Below, one piece after another: positions 5,070 to 5,217 of a DNA stretch of 5,217 bases. The stretch's first letter is position 1, and each line of letters begins with the position of its first letter. The stretch spans positions 1-5,217 of the forward strand of contig USOR01000074.1 of NCBI GenBank assembly GCA_900556425.1. The letters are read 5' to 3'. A program made the position numbers and the translations under genes. The stretch comes from an uncultured Coriobacteriaceae bacterium. GTDB taxonomy: Bacteria; Actinomycetota; Coriobacteriia; Coriobacteriales; QAMH01. A model generated the notes under the pieces. That model made no database searches and was not told the DNA's origin. It was given only the letters and a program-made list of their open reading frames with translations.

Positions 5070-5217
5070 TTACTCCCCCTCCTTGCTGATGCAGCCAAAC
5101 GGGCATACCTGAACGCACTGCGAGCAGCCAATGCATTGGGTGGGATCGATGACCGCGCGGCCCTCGGCGTCCTTGCCAATGGCCGGGCAACCGATGCGTA
5201 CGCACTTGCCGCAGGCG
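5070..5217 (-). CDS. iorA: Indolepyruvate:ferredoxin oxidoreductase, alpha subunit (C-terminal fragment)
   Basis: Only the last 48 codons and the TAA stop are in the window; the gene continues beyond base 5217. The visible part is the C-terminal two-cluster ferredoxin domain. It has CGKC-x4-CPAI (Cys at visible residues 2, 5, 10) and CIGCSQCVQVCP (Cys at 28, 31, 34, 38), together ligands for two [4Fe-4S] clusters; one Cys of the first motif should lie just outside. IorA proteins carry such a domain after the thiamine-diphosphate catalytic region and use it to pass electrons to ferredoxin. The assignment rests on this domain plus immediately adjacent iorB, 2 nt downstream. Alone, the fragment could belong to any ferredoxin-like protein. 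Confidence 0.85.
   Translation of the reverse strand, partial: ACGKCVRIGCPAIGKDAEGRAVIDPTQCIGCSQCVQVCPFGCISKEGE
5073..5084 (-). promoter_or_regulatory. Ribosome binding site that decides the iorB start
   Basis: On the minus strand this reads AAGGAGGGGGAG, ending 5 nt before the ATG at 5067. It lies within the last codons of iorA (Lys-Glu-Gly-Glu) and supports the 195-residue iorB rather than the longer open frame. Confidence 0.8.

Noticed and set aside
5068..5205. N-terminal extension of iorB by 46 codons
   Set aside because: The extension is the out-of-frame shadow of the Cys-rich iorA end. The ATG at 5067 has a strong ribosome binding site and fits the family start.

Overview
The window looks like ordinary chromosome from a fairly GC-rich anaerobic bacterium. 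The best guess is Actinomycetota, class Coriobacteriia (Eggerthella/Slackia/Denitrobacterium-like). That placement rests on gene style: an MFS carrier of a kind common in that class, indolepyruvate:ferredoxin oxidoreductase as a sign of anaerobic amino-acid metabolism, and a lipoprotein with a Gram-positive-style lipobox. No marker gene settles it, so the taxonomy is inference.

Layout, left to right. (1) 1-70: a perfect 13-bp inverted repeat followed by a strong ribosome binding site. (2) 71-1291 (+): a complete 12-helix MFS transporter, followed by a GC-rich terminator-like hairpin. (3) 1356-1520 (+): a self-contained tRNA-Ala(GGC) unit with its own promoter, a genome-encoded CCA end and a strong intrinsic terminator. 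(4) 1531-1680: an unexplained, strongly structured stretch containing a small hairpin, an 18-position long-range stem and three degenerate direct repeats. (5) 1736-2500 (+): a complete TatD-family metal-dependent hydrolase with its own -10 box. (6) 2489-5217 (-): a compact leftward gene cluster, in transcription order the C-terminal end of iorA (indolepyruvate:ferredoxin oxidoreductase ferredoxin domain), iorB, a SurA/PpiC-like lipoprotein, and gluQRS (glutamyl-Q tRNA(Asp) synthetase).

The leftward genes are separated by 2 nt, a 4-nt overlap and 6 nt, so they are almost certainly one transcript. IorA and IorB form one enzyme that oxidises aryl pyruvates from aromatic amino acids and reduces ferredoxin. 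The lipoprotein is probably an extracytoplasmic folding factor, and GluQRS modifies queuosine in tRNA(Asp). The last two have no obvious biochemical link to IorAB. gluQRS and the TatD gene converge and overlap by 12 bp at their 3' ends.

I found no mobile element, CRISPR array or clearly new multi-gene system. The most interesting unexplained object is the structured region between the tRNA terminator and the TatD gene.
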